Shown piece after piece: positions 16,611 to 24,464 of a stretch of DNA of 64,000 nucleotides. Origin of the DNA: Actinophytocola xanthii (lineage in GTDB: Bacteria; Actinomycetota; Actinomycetes; Mycobacteriales; Pseudonocardiaceae); assembly GCF_001921205.1 (NCBI RefSeq), contig NZ_MSIE01000008.1, forward strand, positions 62,001 through 126,000. The letters run 5' to 3'. The translations under genes were made by a program, and so were the position numbers. The notes beneath the pieces were generated by a model that ran no database searches, was not told the DNA's origin, and worked only from the letters and a program-made list of their open reading frames with translations. How positions within the stretch are numbered: the first letter of the stretch is position 1; the number at the start of each line of letters is the position of its first letter.

Positions 16611-18671
16611 TCACCGCCGCGTGCGGTACACCGCCACAACGGACGGCCGGGGCTGGGTCGCGCCGCCGTCCGGCCAGTGCGACACCGGGTTGTCCGCGCT
16701 CGCCCCGTCCACCTCGCCCGGGTGCTGCACCGACACCAGCACGAAGTCGTCGGTGATGACCGGCCCACAGGTCTCCGCGCCGATGGGCACCGTCAGGAAC
16801 TGCTTGACGTGCCCGCGCTCCCGACCCTCCACCGGCACCGCGAACAGCCCGTCGTTGGAGCCAAGGGCGTTGCCGTCGGTGGAGACCCAGAGGTTGCCCC
16901 GGCTGTCGAAGGCCAGGTTGTCCGGGCAGGAGATCGGGCTCACCTGCGACTTGTCGTACCCGCCGAAGTACGTGTCCGGCGAGTTCGGATCCCCGCAGAC
17001 CAGCAGCAGCTGCCAGGAGAACCGGGTCGCCGTGTTGTCCCGCCGGGCCTCCTCCAGCTCCAGGACGTGGCCGTGCCGGTTGCGCACCCTGGGGTTGACC
17101 TCGGTCGGGCCCTCCTTGCCCGGGTTGCCGCGGTCGGTGTTGTTGGTCAGCGGCGCGTACATCCGGCCGGTCCGGGGGCTGGGCTGCACGTCCTCCGGGC
17201 GGTCCATCTTCGTGGCGCCGACCGCGTCCGCGGCCTGGCGGGTGAAGACGTACACCTCCTCGGCGGTGAAGCCCTCCACGAACGACCGGTCGTTGTGCGC
17301 GAGCGGGATCCACTCACCCGAGCCGTCGAACTCCCCGTCCGAGGGGAGCCTCCCCGACCCGTCGATCTCCGCGGCAGGGCTGTCGCCCCGGAACCGGGCG
17401 ACGTAGAGGGTCCCCGAGTCGAGCAGCCGCTTGTTGTGCTCCCGTGCGAGCTGGCCGTCGCCGCGCTTGTACCTGCCGTCGGAGACGAACTTGTACAGGT
17501 ACTCGAACCGCTCGTCGTCCCCCAGGTACGCGACGACCCGGCCGTCCTTCGCCACGATCACGTTCGCGCCCTCGTGCTTGAACCGCCCCAGCGCCGTGTG
17601 CTTGACCGGGTTCTCGTGCGGCTTCAGCGGGTCGATCTCGACGATCCAGCCGAACCGGTTGGCCTCGTTCGGCTCCTGGGCCAGGTCGAACCGCCGGTCG
17701 AAGCGCTCCCACTTGCGGCCCGTCGCCGCGGCCGGGAACCCGTAGCGGGCGAGCCGGGTCCGTGCCTGCGGGTCGGTGACCGAGTCGGCGTTGGCGAAGT
17801 ACTGGTTGACGTTCTCCTCGCCGGACAGGATCGTGCCCCACGGCGTCACCCCGCCGGCGCAGTTGTTCATCGTGCCGAGCACCGTTCTGCCAGCGGGGTC
17901 GGCGGAGGTCCGCAGGTAGCGCGAGCCGGCGGCCGGGCCGCGGACGGTGAACGGCGTCGTCATCGTGATCCGGCGGTTGAAGTGCCGGTCGATCCGGACC
18001 TCGAGCCGCCCGCGGCGGTCGCGGTCGAGTACGACGACCGAGAGTCCGTGCGCGGCGATACCGATCTCGAACTGCTCGCGGGTCGGGTTCGCGCTGTCCC
18101 AGCCGTGGAACATGAACCCTTCGCTGCTGTACTCGTGGTTGCTCACCATGAGCCAGCGGTCCCGGTGGCCCGGCATCGGAACCAGGCCGCAGAAGTCGTT
18201 GTTGAAGCCGAACTGCATGGCCTGGGCCGCGGCGGTCTGGTTGGCGAAGTCGAACTCGGGCGCCCCGGGCAGCACCGGATCACCCCACCGGATCAGCACC
18301 TCCTGCTCGTGCCCGGGCGGCACCACCACCGCGTCCAGGACGTTGGGTGCGACCGGCCGGAAGTCCAGGTTGATGCCCGGCCCGCCCCAGCCACCGGCGT
18401 GCCTGGACGAGGTGGGCGGGGCGGCCACCGCGGCGGGTGCCGCGGCACCGGTCGCGGCACCGGCGACGGCCAGTACCACGCCCGCCTTGAGGACCTTCCG
18501 CCGCTCGACGACCTCGCCGACGATGTCCCCGAAGTAGGGGTTGTCGGAGGTGTTGGGCGCCTCGTGGGAGCAGGCGCTGCCGCAGCGGTACTCGCAGGTG
18601 ATCGCCGACCGCCCGCCCTGGTGAGTGGTGGGCAGCAGGGGAAGGAAACGTGGCTTTGAGGTGAACGACAC
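16611..18671 (-). CDS. PhoX-family phosphatase, Tat-exported (paralogue 1)
   Basis: DUF839/PhoX alkaline phosphatase, 686 residues, predicted to cross the membrane by the Tat route and release phosphate from organic esters using Fe/Ca cofactors. Seen: Tat-like twin arginine in VVERRKVLKAGVVLAVAG near residue 56, and PhoX landmarks LVSNHEYSSE, TMNNCAGGVTPWGTILSGEENVNQYF, and WIVEIDPLKP. Met-GTG start at 18671 has GGAGG 6 nt upstream. It lies head-to-tail with a second phoX gene of very similar sequence, most positions identical by eye. Its leader shares a GTCGGCG...GTTCCC...CTGACC...GGAGG pattern with the other copy, so the duplication included the 5' region. It lacks the clear PHO repeat seen upstream of the other copy. 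Confidence 0.92.
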   Translation of the reverse strand: MSFTSKPRFLPLLPTTHQGGRSAITCEYRCGSACSHEAPNTSDNPYFGDIVGEVVERRKVLKAGVVLAVAGAATGAAAPAAVAAPPTSSRHAGGWGGPGINLDFRPVAPNVLDAVVVPPGHEQEVLIRWGDPVLPGAPEFDFANQTAAAQAMQFGFNNDFCGLVPMPGHRDRWLMVSNHEYSSEGFMFHGWDSANPTREQFEIGIAAHGLSVVVLDRDRRGRLEVRIDRHFNRRITMTTPFTVRGPAAGSRYLRTSADPAGRTVLGTMNNCAGGVTPWGTILSGEENVNQYFANADSVTDPQARTRLARYGFPAAATGRKWERFDRRFDLAQEPNEANRFGWIVEIDPLKPHENPVKHTALGRFKHEGANVIVAKDGRVVAYLGDDERFEYLYKFVSDGRYKRGDGQLAREHNKRLLDSGTLYVARFRGDSPAAEIDGSGRLPSDGEFDGSGEWIPLAHNDRSFVEGFTAEEVYVFTRQAADAVGATKMDRPEDVQPSPRTGRMYAPLTNNTDRGNPGKEGPTEVNPRVRNRHGHVLELEEARRDNTATRFSWQLLLVCGDPNSPDTYFGGYDKSQVSPISCPDNLAFDSRGNLWVSTDGNALGSNDGLFAVPVEGRERGHVKQFLTVPIGAETCGPVITDDFVLVSVQHPGEVDGASADNPVSHWPDGGATQPRPSVVAVYRTRR

Positions 18672-18745
18672 GTGAAGCCTCCAGGTCAGGCGGGAACGCC
18701 GCCGACGTTAGGCAAGCCACGCGTCGTAGACAACCCGTCAACGCA

Positions 18746-18778
18746 GCGGAGCCGTACCCGTTTCGGGTACGGCTCCGC
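18746..18778 (-). terminator. Terminator between the two phoX genes
   Basis: GCGGAGCCGTACCCG at 18746-18760 pairs perfectly with CGGGTACGGCTCCGC at 18764-18778, a 15-bp stem with a TTT loop. It starts 21 bp after the stop of the upstream phoX copy (18799) and separates the paralogues into two transcripts. The promoter of paralogue 1 lies in 18672-18745 (TTGTCT, 17 nt, TAACGT on the minus strand). Confidence 0.85.
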
Positions 18779-18798
18779 GTTCGCGGGTTCGTCGAGGG

Positions 18799-20847
18799 CT
18801 ACTTCTTCCACACCGCGACGACCGACGGGCGCGGGTGGCTGGTGCCGCCGTCCGGCCAGTGCGACAGCGGGTTGTCCGCGCTCGCCCCGTCCAGCTCACC
18901 CGGGTGCTGCACCGAGACCAGCACGAAGTCGTCGGTGATGACCGGGCCGCAGGTCTCCGCTCCGTGCGGCACGGTCAGGAACTGCTTGACGTGCCCGCGC
19001 TCGCGGCCCTCCACGGGGACGGCGAACAGGCCGTCGTTGGTCGAGAGCGCGTTGCCGTCGGTGGAGATCCAGAGGTTGCCCCGGCTGTCGAAGGCCAGGT
19101 TGTCCGGGCAGGAGATGGGGCTCACCTGCGACTTGTCGTACCCGCCGAAGTACGTGTCCGACGAGTTCGGATCCCCGCAGACCAGCAGCAGGCGCCAGGA
19201 GAACCTGGTCGCCGTGTTGTCCCGCCGGCTCTCCTCGATCTCGAGCACGTGCCCGTGCCGGTTGGCCGGGCGCGGGTTGATCTCGGTCGGCCCCTCCTTG
19301 CCCGGCTTGCCGCGGTCGGTGTTGTTGGTCAGCGCGGCGTAGATCCGACCGCTCCGCAGGCTGGCCTCGACGTCCTCGGGACGGTCCATCTTGGTGGCGC
19401 CGACCGCGTCGGCGGCCAGCCGGGTGAAGACGTACACCTCCTCGGCGGTGAAGCCCTCCACGAACGACCGGTTGTTGTGCGCGAGCGGGACCCATTCGCC
19501 CCACCCGTCGAACTCCCCGTCCGACGGCAACGTCCCCGACCCGTCGATCTCCGCCGCCGGGCTGTCCCCGCGGAACCGGGCCACGTACAGCGTGCCCGAG
19601 TCGAGCAGCCGCTTGTTGTGCTCGCGGGCGTGCCTGCTGTTCCCGCGCTTCATCCGCTCGTCGGAGACGAACTTGTACATGTAGTCGAAGCGCTCGTCGT
19701 CACCCATGTACGCGACGACCCGGCCGTCCCGGGCGACGATCACGTTGGCGCCCTCGTGCTTGAACCGCCCCAGCGCCGTGTGCTTGACCGGCGTGGAGTT
19801 CGGGTCGAGCGGGTCGATCTCGACGATCCAGCCGAACCGGTTCGCCTCGTTCGGCTCCTGGGCCAGGTCGAACCGCCGGTCGAAGCGCTCCCACTTGCGC
19901 ACCGAGGCGCCGCCGGAGATCCCGTAGCGGGCCAGCCGCGCCTTGGTGGTGGGGTCGGTGACCGCCTGGGCGTTGGCCAGGTACTGGTTGAAGTTCTCCT
20001 CGCCGGACAGGATCGTGCCCCACGGCGTGACCCCGCCGGCGCAGTTGTTCAGCGTGCCGAGCACCCGTCGCCCGGTCGGGTCGGCCGAGGTGCGCAGGTA
20101 CTGCGAACCGGCGGCCGGGCCGGTGACCGCGAACGGCGTGCGGACGGTGACCCGCCGGTTGTAGTGCCGGTCGAGCCTGACCTCGAGGCCGCCACGCCGG
20201 GCCTGCTCGACGACCACCACGGACATGCCGTGTGCCGCCCAGGCGATCTCCACCTGCTCGCGGGTGGGGTTGGCCTCGTCGTAGCCGCGGTGCATGTGCG
20301 ACTCGGTGGTGTACTCGTGGTTGCTGACCATGAGCCAGCGGTCGCGGCGACCCGGGACGGGCACCAGGCCGCAGAAGTCGTTGTTGTAGCCGAACTGCGC
20401 GGCCTGGGCCGACGCGGTCTGCCGGTTGAAGTCGAACCGCGGGGCGCCCGGGAGAACCGGGTCGCCCCAGCGGATCACCACGCCCTGCTCGTACCCCCGC
20501 GGCACGACGACCCGGTCCTCGGTGTTCGGGGCGACCGGCTGGAAGTTGAGCGAGTTCCACCCGCCGCCGTGCCAGCCGTGGCCGGTCGTCGCGGCCGCCG
20601 CGCCGGCGGTGGCGGCCACGCCGGTGGCCGCCCCCGCGGCGGCGACGGAGAGCACGGCGCCCGCCCGCAGCATCGTGCGCCGGCTGACGACCTCGGCCAC
20701 GACGTCGCCGAAGTAGGCGTTGTCGGAGGTGTTGGGCACCTCGTGGGAGCAGGCGTCGCCGCAGCGGTAGCGGCAGGTGACCGCGGCACGTCCGAAGGTG
20801 TTGGTGACGGGTAGCAACGGAAGGAGCCGGGGCTTGTCGGCAGACAC
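18799..20847 (-). CDS. PhoX-family phosphatase, Tat-exported (paralogue 2)
   Basis: Second DUF839/PhoX phosphatase, 682 residues. Seen: twin-arginine signal VVSRRTMLRAGAVLSVAAAG near residue 56, VSNHEYTTE, LNNCAGGVTPWGTILSGEENFNQYL and WIVEIDPLDP, all matching paralogue 1. GTG start 20847 follows AGGAGG by 5 nt. Upstream on the minus strand lies a two-unit GTTCRCC direct repeat (20911-20932), so this copy is the likelier phosphate-starvation gene. The first about 50 residues (CRYRCGDACSHEVPNTSDNAYFGDVV) precede the twin arginines, an unusually long n-region that both paralogues share. Confidence 0.92.
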   Translation of the reverse strand: MSADKPRLLPLLPVTNTFGRAAVTCRYRCGDACSHEVPNTSDNAYFGDVVAEVVSRRTMLRAGAVLSVAAAGAATGVAATAGAAAATTGHGWHGGGWNSLNFQPVAPNTEDRVVVPRGYEQGVVIRWGDPVLPGAPRFDFNRQTASAQAAQFGYNNDFCGLVPVPGRRDRWLMVSNHEYTTESHMHRGYDEANPTREQVEIAWAAHGMSVVVVEQARRGGLEVRLDRHYNRRVTVRTPFAVTGPAAGSQYLRTSADPTGRRVLGTLNNCAGGVTPWGTILSGEENFNQYLANAQAVTDPTTKARLARYGISGGASVRKWERFDRRFDLAQEPNEANRFGWIVEIDPLDPNSTPVKHTALGRFKHEGANVIVARDGRVVAYMGDDERFDYMYKFVSDERMKRGNSRHAREHNKRLLDSGTLYVARFRGDSPAAEIDGSGTLPSDGEFDGWGEWVPLAHNNRSFVEGFTAEEVYVFTRLAADAVGATKMDRPEDVEASLRSGRIYAALTNNTDRGKPGKEGPTEINPRPANRHGHVLEIEESRRDNTATRFSWRLLLVCGDPNSSDTYFGGYDKSQVSPISCPDNLAFDSRGNLWISTDGNALSTNDGLFAVPVEGRERGHVKQFLTVPHGAETCGPVITDDFVLVSVQHPGELDGASADNPLSHWPDGGTSHPRPSVVAVWKK

Positions 20848-20910
20848 GAGATCCTCCTGGTCAGTGGGAACGCGCCGACGCTAGGAGGCGAAGACCAGCG
20901 GGACCCGCCC

Positions 20911-20932
20911 TACGGGTGAACAGCGGGCGAAC
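20911..20932 (-). promoter_or_regulatory. PHO-box-like direct repeat upstream of phoX paralogue 2
   Basis: Read on the minus strand, two adjacent 11-nt units GTTCGCCCGCT and GTTCACCCGTA carry the GTTCACC core of PHO boxes bound by PhoP in Streptomyces. They lie about 64-85 bp before the phoX start and upstream of a candidate TAGCGT -10. The match to a PhoP direct repeat is seen; PhoP binding is inferred. The right edge overlaps the left arm of the LUD-gene terminator. Confidence 0.6.
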
Positions 20933-20954
20933 AATCTGCCGTTCCCGCTGTTCA
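20917..20954 (-). terminator. Hairpin at the LUD gene stop
   Basis: TGAACAGCGGG at 20917-20927 and CCCGCTGTTCA at 20944-20954 are a perfect 11-bp dyad with a 16-nt loop. The right arm contains the stop codon of the LUD gene (20952-20954) and the left arm lies in the PHO-like repeat of phoX paralogue 2. It probably terminates the LUD transcript. Confidence 0.6.
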
Positions 20955-21590
20955 GAAGCCGATCTCGGTGCGCACCAGGACCACGGTCGCGCGGCCGGCC
21001 TGGTACTCGCGCTCCAGGATCAGGAGCTTGCCGACGAAGGACTCCATGCCCTTGACCCGCCAACGCTCGTGCTCGCGCGGGTAGCTGTAGGTCCACACCC
21101 GCCGCAGCGCGGTCTCGAGGTCCGGCACGACCTTCTGCGCGCCGACCACCCAGACCACCTTCTCCGCACCGGCCGCGTAGGGACCCAGCTGGCTGCCGCT
21201 CGCCGACACGGCCACGAGCACGCCGTCCTCGGTGACCGCCTGCACGCTGCCGACGATCACGTCGGGGGCGGCGCCGGCCTTGATCATCGTCCGGATGTCC
21301 TGCGGGTCGACCGCGGCCAGCTCGGTGCGCAACGAACGGAACTCCCCGGACCCGTCGACCTCGTCCTGGATGCCCGAGACGCGGAGGGTCTCGCTGTTGG
21401 CGGTGAACACGACCTTGTCCGTGCCGATCTCCCGGAGCAGGTCGCGGACGAGGTCACGGGCCTGCTCGGGAGTGTCGACGACATGAGCGGTGTACCCGCG
21501 CTCGGTCAGCCCCTTCGCCGCCCGCGTGAGCTGGTCCTCCGACCCCGGGACGGCGAAGGACAGGTCGGCGGGGATCGGCTCGATGCTCAT
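20952..21590 (-). CDS. LUD domain protein (LutC/YkgG-like)
   Basis: A 212-residue LUD-domain protein. LutC-type proteins belong to lactate utilisation complexes with iron-sulfur partners; here no lutA or lutB partner is adjacent, so the role is uncertain. Seen: segments KVVFTANSETLRVSGI, QDIRTMIKAGAAPDVIVGSVQAVTEDGVLVAVSASGSQLGPYAAGAEKVVWVVGAQKVV and FVGKLLIL, which match the Rossmann-like LUD core. It is divergent from an HxlR regulator gene. The two genes share the 21591-21693 promoter region, so the regulator may control it. Confidence 0.85.
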   Translation of the reverse strand: MSIEPIPADLSFAVPGSEDQLTRAAKGLTERGYTAHVVDTPEQARDLVRDLLREIGTDKVVFTANSETLRVSGIQDEVDGSGEFRSLRTELAAVDPQDIRTMIKAGAAPDVIVGSVQAVTEDGVLVAVSASGSQLGPYAAGAEKVVWVVGAQKVVPDLETALRRVWTYSYPREHERWRVKGMESFVGKLLILEREYQAGRATVVLVRTEIGF

Positions 21591-21693
21591 GAGGTTTCTC
21601 CTGGTTCCGTTTGGTAACTGACCCCATCGTCAGGAACCATGGGTGGAGACACCAGAAGGCACTTCAATCTGCCTCAGGCAGGTGGAGGTAACC

Positions 21694-22074
21694 GTGCAGC
21701 TACCGGAAGTGGACACGGCCAGGATGTGTCACGCGCGACAGATCCTGGACCGGGTGGGTGACAAGTGGTCGATCGCGGTGATCCACGCCCTCGGGGCGGA
21801 CACGCTGCGGTTCACCGAGCTCAAGCGGACGATCCACGGAATCAGCCAGCGCATGCTGACCGCGACCCTGCGCACCCTCGAGCGGGACGGCCTCGTCCGG
21901 CGCACGGTCCACCCCGTGGTCCCGCCGCGGGTGGACTACGAGCTCACCGAGCTGGGGATGACGCTGCTCGGCATCGTCTGCAGCCTGATGGGGTGGGCGG
22001 TCGAGCACGGCGACGCCATCGACGAGGCACGCGCCGCGTACGACGCGCGCCCCGCCGGATCGCCTACGGGCTGA
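21694..22074 (+). CDS. HxlR-family transcriptional regulator
   Basis: Winged-helix regulator of about 126 residues. Seen: conserved Cys region CHARQILDRVGDKWSIAVIHAL, then RFTELKRTIHGISQRMLTATLRTLERDGLVRRTVHPVVPPRVDYELTELG, the classic HxlR winged helix. GTG 21694 is preferred because GGTGGAGG lies 5-6 nt upstream; an ATG at 21643 is possible. It is divergent from the LUD gene. The intergenic region contains a 7-bp dyad TGGTTCC/GGAACCA and CTGCCTCAGGCAG (21670-21682). Some HxlR proteins sense aldehydes or redox changes by the conserved Cys. Here the effector is unknown. Confidence 0.88.
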   Translation: MQLPEVDTARMCHARQILDRVGDKWSIAVIHALGADTLRFTELKRTIHGISQRMLTATLRTLERDGLVRRTVHPVVPPRVDYELTELGMTLLGIVCSLMGWAVEHGDAIDEARAAYDARPAGSPTG

Positions 22075-22082
22075 GGGCCGAG

Positions 22083-23174
22083 CTACCGGTCGACCTCGCC
22101 GGCGATGAACTTCTCCACCGCGTCCCGCGCGTCGTCGTCGGCGTACTGCTCGGGCGGCGACTTCATGAAGTACGAGGAGGCCGACAGGATCGGACCGCCG
22201 ATACCGCGGTCAAGTGCGATCTTCGCCGCCCGGACCGCGTCGATGATCACTCCGGCGGAGTTGGGGGAGTCCCAGACCTCGAGCTTGTACTCCAGGTTCA
22301 GCGGCGTGTCGCCGAAGGACTTGCCCTCCAGCCGCACGTAGGCCCACTTCCGGTCGTCGAGCCACGGAACGTGGTCCGAGGGACCGATGTGCACCGAGGC
22401 GCGCTCCATCTCGTGCGGGATCTGCGAGGTGACGGCCTGGGTCTTGGAGATCTTCTTCGACTGGAGCCGCTTGCGCTCCAGCATGTTCATGAAGTCCATG
22501 TTGCCGCCGAAGTTGAGCTGGTAGGTACGCAGCAGCTCGACCCCGCGGTCCTCGAACAGCTTCGCCATCACCCGGTGCGTGATCGTGGCACCGACCTGCG
22601 ACTTGATGTCGTCACCGACGATCGGCACACCGGCCTCGGTGAACTTGGCGGCCCATGCCGGGTCGGAGGCGATGAAGACCGGCAGGGCGTTGACGAACGC
22701 GACGCCCGCGTCGATCGCGCACTGGGCGTAGAACCGGTCCGCCTCCTCCGAGCCGACCGGCAGGTAGGACACCAGCACGTCGACCTGGGCCTCGCGCAGC
22801 GCCGCGACGATGTCCACCGGCTTCTCGTCGGACTCGGTGATGATGTCGCGGTAGAACTCGCCGAGCCCGTCGAAGGTGTGCCCGCGCTGCACCGTGACCC
22901 CCAGCGGCGGCACGTCGCAGATCTTGATCGTGTTGTTCTCGCTGGCCACGATCGCCTCGGACAGGTCACGCCCGACCTTCTTGGCGTCGACGTCGAACGC
23001 GGCGACGAACTCGATGTCGCGAACGTGGTAGTCCCCGAACTGCACGTGCATGAGGCCGGGAACCCGGGCGGCCGGATCGGCGTCGCGGTAGTAGTGCACC
23101 CCCTGGACCAGGGACGCCGCGCAGTTGCCGACGCCGACGATGGCCACCCGGACGCTGCGGCGCTGTTCGCCCAT
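22083..23174 (-). CDS. ino1: Inositol-3-phosphate synthase
   Basis: NAD-dependent conversion of glucose-6-phosphate to 1L-myo-inositol-1-phosphate, the first step to phosphatidylinositol lipids and mycothiol. Seen: Rossmann motif [16 protein letters not shown] near residue 10, and family stretches [78 protein letters not shown] and [20 protein letters not shown] 23174 has GGAGAA about 6 nt upstream and yields 363 residues, typical of actinobacterial Ino1. It follows padR by 14 bp, the same order as Rv0047c-Rv0046c in M. tuberculosis. Confidence 0.96.
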   Translation of the reverse strand: MGEQRRSVRVAIVGVGNCAASLVQGVHYYRDADPAARVPGLMHVQFGDYHVRDIEFVAAFDVDAKKVGRDLSEAIVASENNTIKICDVPPLGVTVQRGHTFDGLGEFYRDIITESDEKPVDIVAALREAQVDVLVSYLPVGSEEADRFYAQCAIDAGVAFVNALPVFIASDPAWAAKFTEAGVPIVGDDIKSQVGATITHRVMAKLFEDRGVELLRTYQLNFGGNMDFMNMLERKRLQSKKISKTQAVTSQIPHEMERASVHIGPSDHVPWLDDRKWAYVRLEGKSFGDTPLNLEYKLEVWDSPNSAGVIIDAVRAAKIALDRGIGGPILSASSYFMKSPPEQYADDDARDAVEKFIAGEVDR

Positions 23175-23188
23175 GCCGGTTCTCCTTC

Positions 23189-23758
23189 TCACTGATCGTT
23201 GTCCTGTCGTTCCTTCTGCTCGCGCTGCTCGCTCGCGATGAGCTCGTTGAGCCAGCGAACCTCCCGCTCGCTGTGCTCGAGCCCCAGCCGGTGCAGCTCA
23301 CGGGTGTAGCGGTCGATCTGCTCACCCGCTCGCCCCAGCGAGCTACGCAGACCCTCACGCCGCTCCTCGACCCGCCGCCGGCGACCTTCCAGGATGCGCA
23401 TCCTGACGTCGGCCGGCGTCCGCGAGAAGAAGGCCAGGTGGACGCCGAAACCCTCGTCGTCATAGGCCTGGGGCCCGACGTCGACGGCCATCTCGGCGAA
23501 CCGCTCCTTGCCCTCGGCGGAGAGCTTGTAGACCCGCTTCGCTCGCTTTCCCCAGCTCCTGGCCGCGCGGTCCGCGCTCTCGACCGGCGGGGTCTCCTCG
23601 ACGATGAGGCCCGCCTTCAGCAGCCGCCGTAGCGTCGGATACAGCGATCCGTACGAGAACGCCCGCAGCGTCCCGAGCAACTCGGACAGCCGTTTGCGCA
23701 GCTCATAGCCGTGCATTGGCGCCTCGTGCAGCAGGCCGAGGATCGCGAACTCGAGCAC
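23189..23758 (-). CDS. PadR-family transcriptional regulator
   Basis: PadR-type winged-helix regulator of 189 residues. Seen: [50 protein letters not shown] at the N-terminus (helix-turn-helix and wing) and a C-terminal helical dimerisation domain (residues about 100-185, rich in Glu and Arg). It is upstream of ino1 in the same operon, like Rv0047c in mycobacteria, so it probably controls the operon itself. A dyad at 23796-23812, 38-54 bp before its start, is a likely operator. Confidence 0.9.
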   Translation of the reverse strand: MLEFAILGLLHEAPMHGYELRKRLSELLGTLRAFSYGSLYPTLRRLLKAGLIVEETPPVESADRAARSWGKRAKRVYKLSAEGKERFAEMAVDVGPQAYDDEGFGVHLAFFSRTPADVRMRILEGRRRRVEERREGLRSSLGRAGEQIDRYTRELHRLGLEHSEREVRWLNELIASEQREQKERQDNDQ

Positions 23759-23795
23759 CGTTGCCCTTTCTCGTGATGCCGATCTACCGCTTCAC

Positions 23796-23812
23796 TATAT
23801 CGCGCCGATACA
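23796..23812. promoter_or_regulatory. Dyad upstream of padR-ino1, likely PadR operator
   Basis: TATATCG, 3-nt centre CGC, then CGATACA form a near-perfect dyad with one mismatched pair, in a local AT-rich patch. It is placed so that PadR could block its own promoter. The position and symmetry are seen; binding is inferred. Confidence 0.5.
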
Positions 23813-23954
23813 TCAGGCAGGCCAACGATGGATGACGTGGCGTTGATCACTGGTCTGTCGGCAACGCCGGCTCGCCTGCGGAATGGCCGCTGGTCAGATC
23901 ACGGCTCTAACGCAGGGTCGCGAACCGCCCGCGCGCCGTGTACCAAACGGCATC

Positions 23955-23982
23955 TCGACGTGATAACGGCGCCGCGTACCCT
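23955..23982 (+). promoter_or_regulatory. Promoter of DUF5318 gene (leaderless type)
   Basis: TCGACG at 23955-23960 and TACCCT at 23977-23982 with a 16-nt spacer, followed by 7 nt and then GTG at 23990. The GTG is probably the first transcribed codon. No Shine-Dalgarno lies ahead of it. Confidence 0.5.
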
Positions 23983-23989
23983 GTTGGGC

Positions 23990-24394
23990 GTGCGAACACA
24001 GCGGCAGGTCGTCGACTACGTGCTGCAGCGCAGGGCGCTGCTGGCCGAGGTCTACGCTGGCCGCGTCGGCACCGCGGAGGTGTGCGACGCCAACCCGTAC
24101 CTGCTGCGGGCCGCGAAGTTCCACGGCGACCCGAGCGAGGTCACCTGCCCCGTCTGCCGCAAAGAGCCCGTGACGCGAGTGTCATGGGTCTACGGTGACG
24201 AGCTGAAGCACGCCTCCGGGTCGGCGCGGGCGCCGGAGGAACTCGCCAGAATGGCGAACCTCTTCGAAGAGTTCACCGTCTACGTAGTAGAGGTATGTCG
24301 CACCTGCGGGTGGAACCACCTGGTGCAGTCATACGTCCTGGGTACGCGTGGACTCGACACCCCGAAGGCACGTAGAAGGACCGCGGCGGAGTGA
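23990..24394 (+). CDS. DUF5318 family zinc-ribbon-like protein
   Basis: A 134-residue protein of the actinobacterial DUF5318 family, equivalent to Rv0049, which sits next to ponA1 in mycobacteria. Seen: RTQRQVVDYVLQRRALLAEVYAGRVGTAEVCDANPYLLRAAKFHG, then CPVC at about 60 and CRTCGW near 105, two CxxC pairs that could hold zinc. GTG 23990 is chosen since it fits the family start and a TACCCT box lies 7 nt upstream. Longer readings from 23828 add residues unlike any homologue I know. Function unknown; strict linkage to ponA hints at an envelope link. Confidence 0.88.
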   Translation: MRTQRQVVDYVLQRRALLAEVYAGRVGTAEVCDANPYLLRAAKFHGDPSEVTCPVCRKEPVTRVSWVYGDELKHASGSARAPEELARMANLFEEFTVYVVEVCRTCGWNHLVQSYVLGTRGLDTPKARRRTAAE

Positions 24395-24464
24395 GCCATC
24401 GCTCCGGCGCGAATGACCACCGCACGGCGCAGCAGTTCACCGCGCCGCTCTGGGAGGCCGTTTC

